In this document: positions 8,271 to 16,007 of the stretch, in pieces
How positions within the stretch are numbered: position 1 is the stretch's first letter
Layout: every line of letters begins with the position of its first letter
Assembly: GCF_963667135.1 (NCBI RefSeq)
Contig: NZ_OY762974.1
Span: 2,232,001-2,296,000 of the forward strand
DNA length: 64,000 nucleotides
Reading direction: 5' to 3'
From: an uncultured Macellibacteroides sp.
Lineage (GTDB): Bacteria > Bacteroidota > Bacteroidia > Bacteroidales > Tannerellaceae
Notes under the pieces: model-generated
The model's database searches: none
Told to the model about the DNA's origin: nothing
What the model saw: only the letters and a program-made list of their open reading frames with translations
Translations under genes and position numbers: made by a program

Positions 8271-9431
8271 TTAAAATTTATCCACAGAAAGTATGCCTTG
8301 CAGAACGTCGTCAGACCATCCGGCTGTTTTTCTTTTGCGAGCAATACTACTTTTGCTTTCATAGTGCTTTAACATAGATAAAGCTGTTTTTGAGACAAGA
8401 GAAAAGTTTACAGCGGCATTGTTCTTCTTTCGTCCGTAATCTTCATTAAACGAGACATCCAACTGCCAATGTAAATTATTTTCAACAGACCAATGTTTTC
8501 GGACTGAATTAGCAATTAATTCAGCATCCAAAACTAATGAAGAAATATAGTATCTGGTTTCTTTTTGTTTACGAGGTCCATTTTCGCCGGGAATGGTACG
8601 TTCCGTAAGCACACAGACAAATGTTTTTAATCCAGCCCATTGGGTGTAATCGTTAGCATTTAACCAGTATAGATTGTCACAGACTATGCAAGTTCTTTTT
8701 TCCAAACGGCCATGTCCAGTCTCGGTATTCTCGTAAACACTTACCCGGTTAGGCTTCTCAGCTCTCCAAATGGTGAAAAAATGTTTGATTTTTCTATATA
8801 AATGCTTATGGTTGTTTTTAACAGCCAAAACGTAATCTGCTTCTTTTTCTATTATTTTAGATGCTATAGTCTTTTGACATCCCATAGCATCAATAGTGAT
8901 TATACACTCTTTAATATCTAATGCCTCTAATAGTTCGGGGATAGCGGTAATTTCATTCGATTTTTCCTCTGTTTTGATTTGTCCAAGGCTTATTCCATTG
9001 TCAGCGGCCCAGGCACTTACCATGTGAAGTTTGTATTGGGGGCTCGAGGGTTTTAGGTAGGTACCTCGCAACAATTTAGCCTCTTCAGACTCATATGCTC
9101 CGCATATTGTTTTGCCGTCAATAGCAACCACTCCTTTATACTTTCCACAAATACACTTAACCCATTCTCTGAATTGATTTTCAAAATAGGTGGAATCCAA
9201 TACTGTGAAAAATCGGTTAAAAGTATCATGTGAGGGTATTCCATTAAAAGAAGGAATAGTGCGAGAGAAAAAATCAATTTTACACCGACCGAAATCCTCT
9301 ATTTCGTTCCATGTCTCGGCCCCACAAATAACGGCAGCTAACGTAATATAAATAATAGTTTCGGCTGAATGAACTTTATTCCTGTCAAAACGATAGTCTT
9401 CAATACTTGAAGCAAATGCAAGCAATGTCAT
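8271..9431 (-). CDS. ISAs1-family transposase
   Basis: A 386-residue DDE transposase. The N-terminal DUF4277-like part (SIEDYRFDRNKVHSAETIIY) is followed by GIPSHDTFNRFF, then the catalytic VAIDGKTICGAYE with the first Asp, ITIDAMGCQKTIASKI with the second, and SVENNLHWQLDVSFNEDYGR containing the Glu. These motifs are diagnostic of ISAs1. The frame is intact. A perfect 14-bp inverted repeat directly upstream of the start codon may limit its translation. Confidence 0.95.
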   Translation of the reverse strand: MTLLAFASSIEDYRFDRNKVHSAETIIYITLAAVICGAETWNEIEDFGRCKIDFFSRTIPSFNGIPSHDTFNRFFTVLDSTYFENQFREWVKCICGKYKGVVAIDGKTICGAYESEEAKLLRGTYLKPSSPQYKLHMVSAWAADNGISLGQIKTEEKSNEITAIPELLEALDIKECIITIDAMGCQKTIASKIIEKEADYVLAVKNNHKHLYRKIKHFFTIWRAEKPNRVSVYENTETGHGRLEKRTCIVCDNLYWLNANDYTQWAGLKTFVCVLTERTIPGENGPRKQKETRYYISSLVLDAELIANSVRKHWSVENNLHWQLDVSFNEDYGRKKNNAAVNFSLVSKTALSMLKHYESKSSIARKRKTAGWSDDVLQGILSVDKF

Positions 9432-9478
9432 ATATTTGTATATTTAATACGTTGATAATAAGACAAATATACAAATAT
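9432..9478 (-). promoter_or_regulatory. Hairpin directly upstream of the ISAs1 transposase start
   Basis: ATATTTGTATATTT (9432-9445) and AAATATACAAATAT (9465-9478) are exact reverse complements separated by 19 bases. The structure ends one base before the ATG of the transposase on the minus strand. It could be a hairpin in the mRNA that blocks ribosomes, or a dimeric binding site for the transposase or a repressor. The remaining stretch to 9874 is AT-rich and shows no gene; a second palindrome CATCAAA-GA-TTTGATG lies at 9784-9799. Confidence 0.5.
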
Positions 9479-9888
9479 TTACTGAGATATCAATGTATTT
9501 AAGTGATTGTTTTGGACATTTATTATCTTTCTTTTCGTAGTTATAATTACTGTTTTTGGTCTCTTTTAAGTAATGTCAATATGATTCCAGACATAACATA
9601 AACGTTCTGATTTGATTATTCAACTTAACGAAATTATCGTTGTAAAAAGAAAGATCCAATTTTCAGAGAAGGTTGTTATCTATGAAGCAAATTTTATAAC
9701 GCTCAATATGTTTATAAATACTAATTATGCCCATTTTAATGTTAGTTTATGTTAGCAACATTCGGTGAAGAAGACATATAGAGCATCAAAGATTTGATGT
9801 GTAATATATTGAAATACTGCATCATATACGTACATATTAAATGATACACCTAGGACTTTTAGCTCTATAATAATATGCGTCTGCCCTG

Positions 9889-9898
9889 AACACTACCA
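9889..9898. repeat. Right target-site duplication of the ISAs1 element
   Basis: AACACTACCA, identical to 8248-8257. Confidence 0.9.
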
Positions 9899-9907
9899 AC
9901 ATTTATT

Positions 9908-9998
9908 CGTTTGCCATATGTCAAACGCAAAGTCAATATATGAATAACTATCATTCAACAGCTGTTGAATGAAAAGTATACAGCTGTTGAACGAATAG
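9908..9998. repeat. Palindrome cluster in the ATPase upstream region
   Basis: Three symmetric elements lie within 90 bases: the near-palindrome CGTTTGCCATATGTCAAACG (9908-9927), the perfect 20-bp palindrome CATTCAACAGCTGTTGAATG (9952-9971), and a partial copy CAGCTGTTGAACGAA (9981-9995). No coding sequence is present. They may be operators or remains of a small repeat element. Confidence 0.55.
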
Positions 9999-10019
9999 AT
10001 GATCGTAGTGAAAATGATA

Positions 10020-10049
10020 GTTTACTATTGTGAAACAGCTACTTTATAG
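10020..10049 (-). repeat. Right arm of the 30-bp imperfect inverted repeat
   Basis: Matches the reverse complement of 8211-8240 at 24 of 30 positions; see that entry. Confidence 0.6.
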
Positions 10050-10114
10050 GGGATTCGCTGTTAAAGATAAAGTGAATGAATTTACATAAAAGACATGGGT
10101 TGCTTTTTTTCATA

Positions 10115-10167
10115 TTGTCTTGCGTATAAGACAAAAATGTGATTATATTGTCCTATTCACAAGACAG
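10115..10167 (+). promoter_or_regulatory. Paired operator-like palindromes upstream of the ATPase gene
   Basis: TTGTCTT-N6-AAGACAA (10115-10134) is a perfect 7-bp inverted repeat. A second version, TTGTC-N8-AAGACAG-like (10148-10167), keeps the outer bases. Centre-to-centre distance is 33 bases, about three helical turns, as for two dimers bound on the same DNA face. It lies about 90 bases before the -7 box of the ATPase gene. Confidence 0.5.
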
Positions 10168-10253
10168 TATGAGTTCGTTTGTTGTTAATTTCGCAAAAAA
10201 ACACTCTATATACTTAAAATTGAGTAGAATTACATGAGTATTAAAACTTTTAT

Positions 10254-10261
10254 TATCTTTG
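10254..10261 (+). promoter_or_regulatory. -7 promoter box of the ATPase gene
   Basis: TATCTTTG fits TAnnTTTG. It lies downstream of a possible ATG at 10234, so the transcript would start at about 10268 and the ATG at 10303 is the likely start. Confidence 0.55.
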
Positions 10262-10302
10262 TAACAACCGTAACAGTTACGGGCAGAACAAAAACAGAGA
10301 GC

Positions 10303-11625
10303 ATGAAGTTTTATAATCGAACAAGCGAGTTAGCAGAACTGCAACGGATACAAAATTTATCGTTTGCAGACCATTCTCGTCTTACAGTGGTAACTGGAAG
10401 ACGGAGAATCGGTAAAACAAGCCTTATAATGAAGTCGATTGAAGATTTACCGACTGTCTATTTGTTTGTAGGTCGTAAAAGCGAAGCAACACTTTGTTCG
10501 GAATTTATCCCGGTTATCAGTCAATCGCTCGATACATTTGTGCCTGCTGAAATCCGTACATTTCGGTCGTTATTTCAATATTTAATGGAGTTGGCTTCCC
10601 ACAAATCGTTCAATCTTGTTATTGATGAATTTCAGGAGTTCTACAACATCAATGAATCTGTATATAGCGATATGCAAAACATTTGGGATACCTACCGAAA
10701 GAAATCTAAAATGAATTTGATTGTGTCGGGTTCTGTTTATTCGTTAATGCAGAAAATATTCCAGAATAAAAAAGAGCCTCTATTTGGCAGAGCGGATAAT
10801 ATCATCAAGTTATCCGCATTTGATTTGACCACGCTGAAAGAAATTATGCGTGATTACAATCCCAATTATACAAATGATGATTTACTAGCTCTCTACTCCT
10901 TTACAGGTGGAGTTCCTAAGTATGTTGAGCTATTCTGTGATAACATTACATTGAGTGTAGATGAAATGATTTCTTTCATGGTCCGGGAAAACTCCCCCTT
11001 TACCGATGAAGGAAAGAATCTGCTAATAGAAGAGTTTGGGAAAAACTATGCGACCTATTTCTCTATCCTAAGTGCCATTTCAGGTGGAATCAACGCACAA
11101 CCCGAAATAGAAGCCGCATTGGGCGATAAAAGCATAGGTGGACAAATCAAACGATTGATTGAAGATTACAACATCATTGTCCGCCAACGCCCTATATTGG
11201 CAAAAGAAGGAAGTCAAGCCGTACGTTTCGAAATACAAGATAATTTTATTCGATTTTGGTTTAACTATTTCGACCGCCATCGCTCGTTAATAGAGATAAA
11301 GAATTTTGTTGGCTTACAAGCTATTATTAAATCCGACTACCCAACTTATTCAGGTATTATACTGGAAAGATATTTCAAACAGCAATTTGCCGAAAGTTTC
11401 CAATACCGTGCTATTGGTTCGTGGTGGGAGCCGAAAGGCAATCAAAATGAAATTGATATTGTTGCCTTGAAATTGGAGAAAAATAAAGCAGTAGTCGCCG
11501 AAGTAAAACGGCAAAAGAAGAATTTCAAACCTGAACTGTTGGCTGCAAAAGTGGAGCATCTTAAGAAAAAGTTGCTGCCTAAGTATCAGATTGAGAAGAT
11601 TTGTTTGTCGCTAGAAGAAATGTAG
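10303..11625 (+). CDS. AAA-type ATPase with DUF234/nuclease-like C-terminus
   Basis: Member of the archaeal-type ATPase family with a C-terminal DUF234 domain, common and very variable in Bacteroidetes; its function is not established. From the chosen ATG (440 residues) the protein begins MKFYNRTSELAEL, a typical start for the family. Walker A is GRRRIGKT (residues 32-39) and Walker B ends in IDEF (about 107-110). Near residues 395-420 the pattern NEIDIV followed by AVVAEVKRQ resembles a PD-(D/E)xK nuclease fold. The gene looks AT-richer than the housekeeping genes around it, sits beside two insertion sequences and is preceded by paired palindromes, consistent with acquired DNA. No partner gene is adjacent. 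Confidence 0.85.
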   Translation: MKFYNRTSELAELQRIQNLSFADHSRLTVVTGRRRIGKTSLIMKSIEDLPTVYLFVGRKSEATLCSEFIPVISQSLDTFVPAEIRTFRSLFQYLMELASHKSFNLVIDEFQEFYNINESVYSDMQNIWDTYRKKSKMNLIVSGSVYSLMQKIFQNKKEPLFGRADNIIKLSAFDLTTLKEIMRDYNPNYTNDDLLALYSFTGGVPKYVELFCDNITLSVDEMISFMVRENSPFTDEGKNLLIEEFGKNYATYFSILSAISGGINAQPEIEAALGDKSIGGQIKRLIEDYNIIVRQRPILAKEGSQAVRFEIQDNFIRFWFNYFDRHRSLIEIKNFVGLQAIIKSDYPTYSGIILERYFKQQFAESFQYRAIGSWWEPKGNQNEIDIVALKLEKNKAVVAEVKRQKKNFKPELLAAKVEHLKKKLLPKYQIEKICLSLEEM

Positions 11626-11700
11626 AGCCTCCGAAATAATTAATTTGTTTTATAGGCTTTTCCAATTTAAACAATAAGGTATTTTAATGTATAATGTAAG

Positions 11701-11797
11701 AATGAACATGATCTCTGCTAATCTTTGTTTTGTTTCTATTATGCTGTAAACATAGTGCATTTTAGAAACAAAACAAAATATTAGATCATGGATCATT
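11701..11797. repeat. Large imperfect inverted repeat downstream of the ATPase gene
   Basis: The arms 11701-11738 and 11763-11797 pair through AATGA, CATGATCT and a long TTTTGTTTTGTTTCTA-type block, with a 24-base loop. The core of 22 bases matches at 20 positions. Short AGCCTC (11626-11631) and GAGGCT (11808-11813) boxes bracket the whole stretch from just after the ATPase stop codon. There is no T-run, so it is not a standard terminator; it may be a MITE-like remnant or a structured RNA. Confidence 0.55.
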
Positions 11798-11834
11798 TTA
11801 AAATATAGAGGCTTCAGAGAAAAGGGCAGAAAAG

Positions 11835-11870
11835 AAAAAGCACCTAAACCAGAAGGTTTAAGTGCTTTTT
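11835..11870 (-). terminator. Terminator downstream of tRNA-Phe
   Basis: Hairpin built from AAAAAGCAC, TAAACC, a short loop, GGTTTA and GTGCTTTTT. It has T-runs on both strands, so it can also stop transcription coming from the ATPase side. Confidence 0.8.
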
Positions 11871-11873
11871 TAA

Positions 11874-11949
11874 TGGTGGTGCCACCAGGAATCGAACCGG
11901 GGACACAAGGATTTTCAGTCCTTTGCTCTACCAACTGAGCTATGGCACC
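11874..11949 (-). tRNA. tRNA-Phe (GAA)
   Basis: A 76-nt tRNA on the minus strand with the 3' CCA encoded. The acceptor stem pairs GGTGCCA with TGGCACC; the D-arm reads AGCTCAGTTGGTAGAGC; the anticodon loop is ACTGAAAAT with anticodon GAA; the T-arm contains GGTTCGATTCC. Its 3' end faces the accessory region. A matching promoter lies upstream. Confidence 0.97.
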
Positions 11950-11968
11950 ATCGTTTTGTTTACGGGTG

Positions 11969-11998
11969 CAAAGATAGGGACTTTTTTTAATTCTGCAA
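11969..11998 (-). promoter_or_regulatory. Promoter of tRNA-Phe
   Basis: On the minus strand TTG (11998-11996), a 19-base spacer, then TATCTTTG (11976-11969). This is an exact fit to the Bacteroidetes sigma-ABfr pattern, about 20 bases before the tRNA. Confidence 0.8.
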
Positions 11999-12016
11999 CA
12001 CTTTAGTAAACTTTTT

Positions 12017-13048
12017 TTACTCTTTAATCGAGTTCCAGCCTTGGGCTATCAATTCTATTTCACTTCCGTCGCGGGCTACCATGTAGTTGCCTAACGAAGC
12101 GTTGGTAACATGACCGATTACTTTGATGCCTTTCATTGCCGAAACCTTATCATGAAGTATAAGAGGTACGGTAAAGAGGAGTTCGTAGTCTTCGCCTCCG
12201 TTTAGAGCGGCGGTTACCAGGTTCATATTAAACTGTTCTGCCATTGATGCCGTCTGATAATCAATGGGAATGCGTTCTTCGTAGATGCGGCATCCGGTAT
12301 TGCTTTGTTTGGATATATGAAGCAATTCGGAGGATAAACCGTCAGATATATCGATCATTGACGTTGGGACAATACCTGCTGCGGCAAGTTGTTCGACTAC
12401 ATCTTTTCTGGCTTCCGGTTTAAGTTGACGTTCCAGCGTATATTCTTTTCCTGAAAAATCAGGCGTAAATTCTTTTTCTCCTTTAAAGAGTTGCTTTTCT
12501 CTTTCCAGGAGTTGAAGGCCCATATAGGCTGCGCCTAAATCGCCCGACACACAAATAAGGTCTGTTTCTTTGGCTCCACTGCGGTACACTATCTTTTCTT
12601 TTTCGCCTTCACCAATACAAGTAATGCTGATTGCCATTCCGGTAAGCGATGCCGAAGTATCTCCTCCGATAATATCAACTCCATATACCTCGCAGGCAAG
12701 CTGTAGTCCTTCGTAAAAAGCTTCGAGGTCTTCTACACTGAAGCGTTTGGAAATACCTAAAGATACAGTTATCTGTTTGGGTGTTCCATTCATTGCATAT
12801 ATATCCGAGAAATTTACAACAGCTGCCTTATAACCCAAATGCTTAAGCGGACAATACATGAGATCAAAATGAATTCCTTCGAGCAGTAAATCGGTAGTTA
12901 CCAGTACCTGTTTTTCTTTATATTCAAGTACGGCTGCATCGTCGCCTACACCTTTTGTGCTGCTTTCGTTTTTAAGTTCTATTTTGTTCGTAAGGTGGTC
13001 GATAAGACCAAATTCGCCCAATGTCGCAATTTCTGTTCTTTTACTCAT
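12017..13048 (-). CDS. thiL: Thiamine-monophosphate kinase
   Basis: Phosphorylates thiamine monophosphate to the active cofactor thiamine diphosphate. The 343-residue protein has the PurM/AIR-synthase fold. Visible motifs are GDDAAVLEY near residue 37, VTTDLLLEGIHFD near 50, VNFSDIYAMNG near 80, IIGGDTSAS near 120, and ISDGLSSELLHI near 230; the acidic residues bind Mg-ATP. It is the last gene of sppA-lpxK-thiL and starts 5 bases after lpxK. Confidence 0.95.
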   Translation of the reverse strand: MSKRTEIATLGEFGLIDHLTNKIELKNESSTKGVGDDAAVLEYKEKQVLVTTDLLLEGIHFDLMYCPLKHLGYKAAVVNFSDIYAMNGTPKQITVSLGISKRFSVEDLEAFYEGLQLACEVYGVDIIGGDTSASLTGMAISITCIGEGEKEKIVYRSGAKETDLICVSGDLGAAYMGLQLLEREKQLFKGEKEFTPDFSGKEYTLERQLKPEARKDVVEQLAAAGIVPTSMIDISDGLSSELLHISKQSNTGCRIYEERIPIDYQTASMAEQFNMNLVTAALNGGEDYELLFTVPLILHDKVSAMKGIKVIGHVTNASLGNYMVARDGSEIELIAQGWNSIKE

Positions 13049-13053
13049 TTTGC

Positions 13054-14160
13054 TTAACGTAAAATATTGTTTCTGTAAAATGTAATGATATGTTTAAGTA
13101 TAATTTCATCAAACTCTGCTTCCCTGTCCAGATCAAATTTAATACGGATTGGCAGGTAATAAAGATACTTTTTCCATTCGTCTGGCACAAGGTTGTTGTT
13201 CATCAGCCTTGCAGCATCTTTTTCGGTTACGATTATATGTTTTCTATTCGCGTTTAGTTTGTTGTAGCTATCCTGAATTTTCTTAATGTCTTGCGTCGTG
13301 AATTCATGATGATCGGGGAACTGTAAAAAAGTTACCCGTCCGGGATACTTTTTGATTTCCTTTACAAATCCTGCCGGTGCCGCGATTCCGGATAACACGA
13401 GGATGGCATCGCCCGACCGGATATCAGCCAGATGCAACGAACCTCCTTCTGCAGGAAATACGGGTGTAAGTTCGTCGTATCGCACATCGGTAAAGAAAAC
13501 CTGCTGATGTGCAACAAGATGCATGTCTTCTTCAATAATTCTGCATTCTATAGGTTTTAGTTCGCTTTTACATTTGGTTACAACCACAATATCGGCTCTT
13601 CGTTTGCCGGATATGGGTTCCCTGAGTAAGCCTACAGGAAGCAGCTTGTCCCAGCGGAAGAGACGGTCGTAAGCTGTAAGCAGAATACTGAACGACGGAG
13701 TAACATACCGGTGTTGGTAGGCATCGTCAAGTAAAATAACTTCGGGACAGTCTTGTTCAGGGAGTGAAAGAAGTGCACGAATACCTCTTCGGCGGTCGGC
13801 ATCTACTGCAACAGTGAGGGAGGGAAACTTCCGTTTCATTTGGAAAGGTTCGTCTCCGATCTGCTGACTTGTACTGTTTTCGTCTGCCAAAATGTATCCT
13901 TTGGTTTCTCGTTTATATCCCCGGCTCAATACCGCGACTTTGTATGTTCCCTGAAGAAGACGGATGAGATACTCCGTATGGGGAGTTTTACCCGTTCCAC
14001 CCACTGCAAGGTTTCCGATACATATAACCGGGACCGGGAATTGTTCCGATGGTAACAATCCCCAGTCAAATAGTTGGTTTCTTAATCTTACTCCTAATCC
14101 ATATAAAAAGGATAAAGGGGATAAAAAATGATTGAGTTTTCTTGTGTTGTCTGTTGGCAT
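13054..14160 (-). CDS. lpxK: Tetraacyldisaccharide 4'-kinase
   Basis: Adds the 4' phosphate to the lipid A disaccharide precursor at the inner membrane. The 368 residues show the Walker A sequence GNLAVGGTGKTPHTEYL near residue 50, then SRGYKRETKG, GDEPFQM and LLDDAYQHRY, all typical of LpxK. It stands between sppA and thiL with spacings of 6 and 5 bases, implying one transcript. Confidence 0.95.
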   Translation of the reverse strand: MPTDNTRKLNHFLSPLSFLYGLGVRLRNQLFDWGLLPSEQFPVPVICIGNLAVGGTGKTPHTEYLIRLLQGTYKVAVLSRGYKRETKGYILADENSTSQQIGDEPFQMKRKFPSLTVAVDADRRRGIRALLSLPEQDCPEVILLDDAYQHRYVTPSFSILLTAYDRLFRWDKLLPVGLLREPISGKRRADIVVVTKCKSELKPIECRIIEEDMHLVAHQQVFFTDVRYDELTPVFPAEGGSLHLADIRSGDAILVLSGIAAPAGFVKEIKKYPGRVTFLQFPDHHEFTTQDIKKIQDSYNKLNANRKHIIVTEKDAARLMNNNLVPDEWKKYLYYLPIRIKFDLDREAEFDEIILKHIITFYRNNILR

Positions 14161-14166
14161 GTCATT

Positions 14167-15930
14167 TTATAATGGTTGCACATCGTAGGGCAGTCTCGTC
14201 TGAATAGCCGGAGCCGATTTGATTAAATGGAGTGCTTTTACGTACTCATATTCATCTCCCAATACTTGTTTCACCATATTTACTTTTACTTCATCTAGTT
14301 CTTTTTCCAATAAATCTTTGAAGAAATCTTTACTTCCCGATACTTCGGTTAGCTTATAATCTTTAAGTTTGGCTAGTTTGGCAGCCACAGTAATGGCTTT
14401 CTCTATTCCTCCCAGTTCATCTACAAGTCCTCTGTCCAATGCTTGTTCGCCTGTCCAAACACGACCCTGGCCAATCGAGTCGATGGCGGCTTTACTTACT
14501 CCGCGGCCATCGGCACAGCGGGTGATAAATGTATCGTATCCGGCATTGATGCGCGCCTGGATCAATGCTTTTTCGTCTTCACGCATCGGACGGCTTGCAT
14601 CGCCTAAGTCGGCATAGGTGTTTGTTTTTACAACATCGGTTGTAAGAGCTAGTTTATTGAATAAACCGGTTAAATTGGGGAACATACCAAAAATACCGAT
14701 TGAGCCTGTAAGCGTATTGCGTTCGGCAACAATTTTGCTGGCGGCACACGAAATATAATATCCCCCCGATGCAGCTACATCTCCCATGGATACAACGATT
14801 GGTTTCACTTTCTTTAGTTCCAGCACCTGTTTCCAGATCTGTTCTGAAGTGAAAGCGCTTCCTCCCCGTGAATTAACACGTAAAACAACTGCCTTTACAG
14901 ACTCATCGTCTTTCAGCTTAATCAGCTCTTCGGCTACTTTTTCAGTAATCGTTTTGTCCATATCATAGGTGTTGCTTTCCGTTTCGGTAATTTCACCTTC
15001 GGCATACAACACTGCAATTTTATTTTTGCTTTTAGGTTCGGACGATTTAATGTTCTTTACTTTATCAACACCAACAGTCTTGAATTTGTCGTCGGTCTGC
15101 CCTGCAAGCTCTTTTACATAGGCTTCGGCTTCCGGTTTATATTTTAAATCATCAATCAAACCGCATTCTTTGGCTTTGCCCGGAAGTTCGGCCGCGTAAC
15201 CCTGGTTGGCAAATAGATTTATATCGTCGACCGTAATTTTTCTTGAAGTCGCAATGTCTTTTGTTACATTATTCCAGATGCCGTTCATATACGAACTAAT
15301 CTGTTCGCGGTTGGCATCGCTTAACTTGTCAAGCATAAAAGGTTCGACAGCTCCTTTGTATGTACCTACTTTGAAAATAAGCATCTCTACACCCAGTTTA
15401 TTCAACAAACCCTTATAAAACATGGTTTGCGAGGACATTCCGGTTAACATAAGCAGTCCCTGTGGATTAACAAATACTTTATCGGCCACGCTGCAAAGAT
15501 AATAGCAGCCCTGAGTATAACTGTCGCCGTAAGCAACAACGAATTTTTTACTTTCCTTAAAGTCAATCAACGCACGGCGTATAGCATCAATGCTTGATGA
15601 ACCTGCTGAAAGTGAGCCTGCTTCCAGGTAAATTCCTTTAATTTTATCCGATTTTTTAGCTTCCTTAATGGCTTTTAGAATATCTTTAAGAGATAATGTT
15701 TCTTCATCTTCTCCAAAAATCATGGCAAAAGGATTTTCGACAGTCTGATCACTTAACGTTCCGTTGAGGCTTATCTTCAGAACGGTGTTGGAAGACGGAG
15801 AGTAAGACGTTGGTTCGCTCATGCTGGCAGAAACACCTATCAGCAGAAAAATCAAACAGGTAACAAGTAATCCGGCGGCGATGAATACACCTAATGCCGA
15901 AGCAAACATCATTTTAAAGAATTGTTTCAT
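14167..15930 (-). CDS. sppA: Signal peptide peptidase SppA, 67-kDa type
   Basis: Membrane-anchored serine protease that degrades released signal peptides. The 587 residues contain an N-terminal membrane anchor (about 7-32), then tandem S49 domains. The N-terminal domain has VAYGDSYTQGCYYLCSVADK, supplying the catalytic Lys region; the C-terminal domain has VLRVNSRGGSAF and GDVAASGGYYISCAA with the nucleophile Ser. The double-domain length matches E. coli SppA rather than the short Bacillus form. It heads the operon with lpxK and thiL; a TATATTTG box lies at 15965-15972 on the minus strand. Confidence 0.95.
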   Translation of the reverse strand: MKQFFKMMFASALGVFIAAGLLVTCLIFLLIGVSASMSEPTSYSPSSNTVLKISLNGTLSDQTVENPFAMIFGEDEETLSLKDILKAIKEAKKSDKIKGIYLEAGSLSAGSSSIDAIRRALIDFKESKKFVVAYGDSYTQGCYYLCSVADKVFVNPQGLLMLTGMSSQTMFYKGLLNKLGVEMLIFKVGTYKGAVEPFMLDKLSDANREQISSYMNGIWNNVTKDIATSRKITVDDINLFANQGYAAELPGKAKECGLIDDLKYKPEAEAYVKELAGQTDDKFKTVGVDKVKNIKSSEPKSKNKIAVLYAEGEITETESNTYDMDKTITEKVAEELIKLKDDESVKAVVLRVNSRGGSAFTSEQIWKQVLELKKVKPIVVSMGDVAASGGYYISCAASKIVAERNTLTGSIGIFGMFPNLTGLFNKLALTTDVVKTNTYADLGDASRPMREDEKALIQARINAGYDTFITRCADGRGVSKAAIDSIGQGRVWTGEQALDRGLVDELGGIEKAITVAAKLAKLKDYKLTEVSGSKDFFKDLLEKELDEVKVNMVKQVLGDEYEYVKALHLIKSAPAIQTRLPYDVQPL

Positions 15931-16007
15931 ATCTCTTATCGGGTTGTAAAGGTTTATTGAACAGCAAATATAACGAACATATTTGTAGAAGGCTCACTTT
16001 TTAGTCA

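Larger units (their letters stand above)
8258..9888 (-). mobile_element. Complete ISAs1-family insertion sequence
   Basis: A 1631-bp element with perfect 14-bp terminal inverted repeats CAGGGCAGACGCAT (8258-8271 and 9875-9888, the latter inverted) and a perfect 10-bp target duplication. It encodes one intact transposase whose stop codon begins on the last base of the left repeat. About 440 bases lie between the right repeat and the transposase start with no gene in them. The perfect repeats and duplication point to a recent insertion. Confidence 0.93.

Noticed and set aside
10234-10302. N-terminal extension of the ATPase from an ATG at 10234
   Set aside because: It would start before the TATCTTTG promoter box and lacks similarity to the family start MKFYNR.
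11650-11934. Minus-strand frame across tRNA-Phe and the hairpin region
   Set aside because: It overlaps a clear tRNA and its terminator; protein has no sensible features.
11874-11949. tRNA-Phe as attachment site of an integrated island covering 5.5-11.9 kb
   Set aside because: No duplicate of the tRNA 3' end was found on the left side and no integrase gene is present; two independent insertion sequences explain the accessory DNA.
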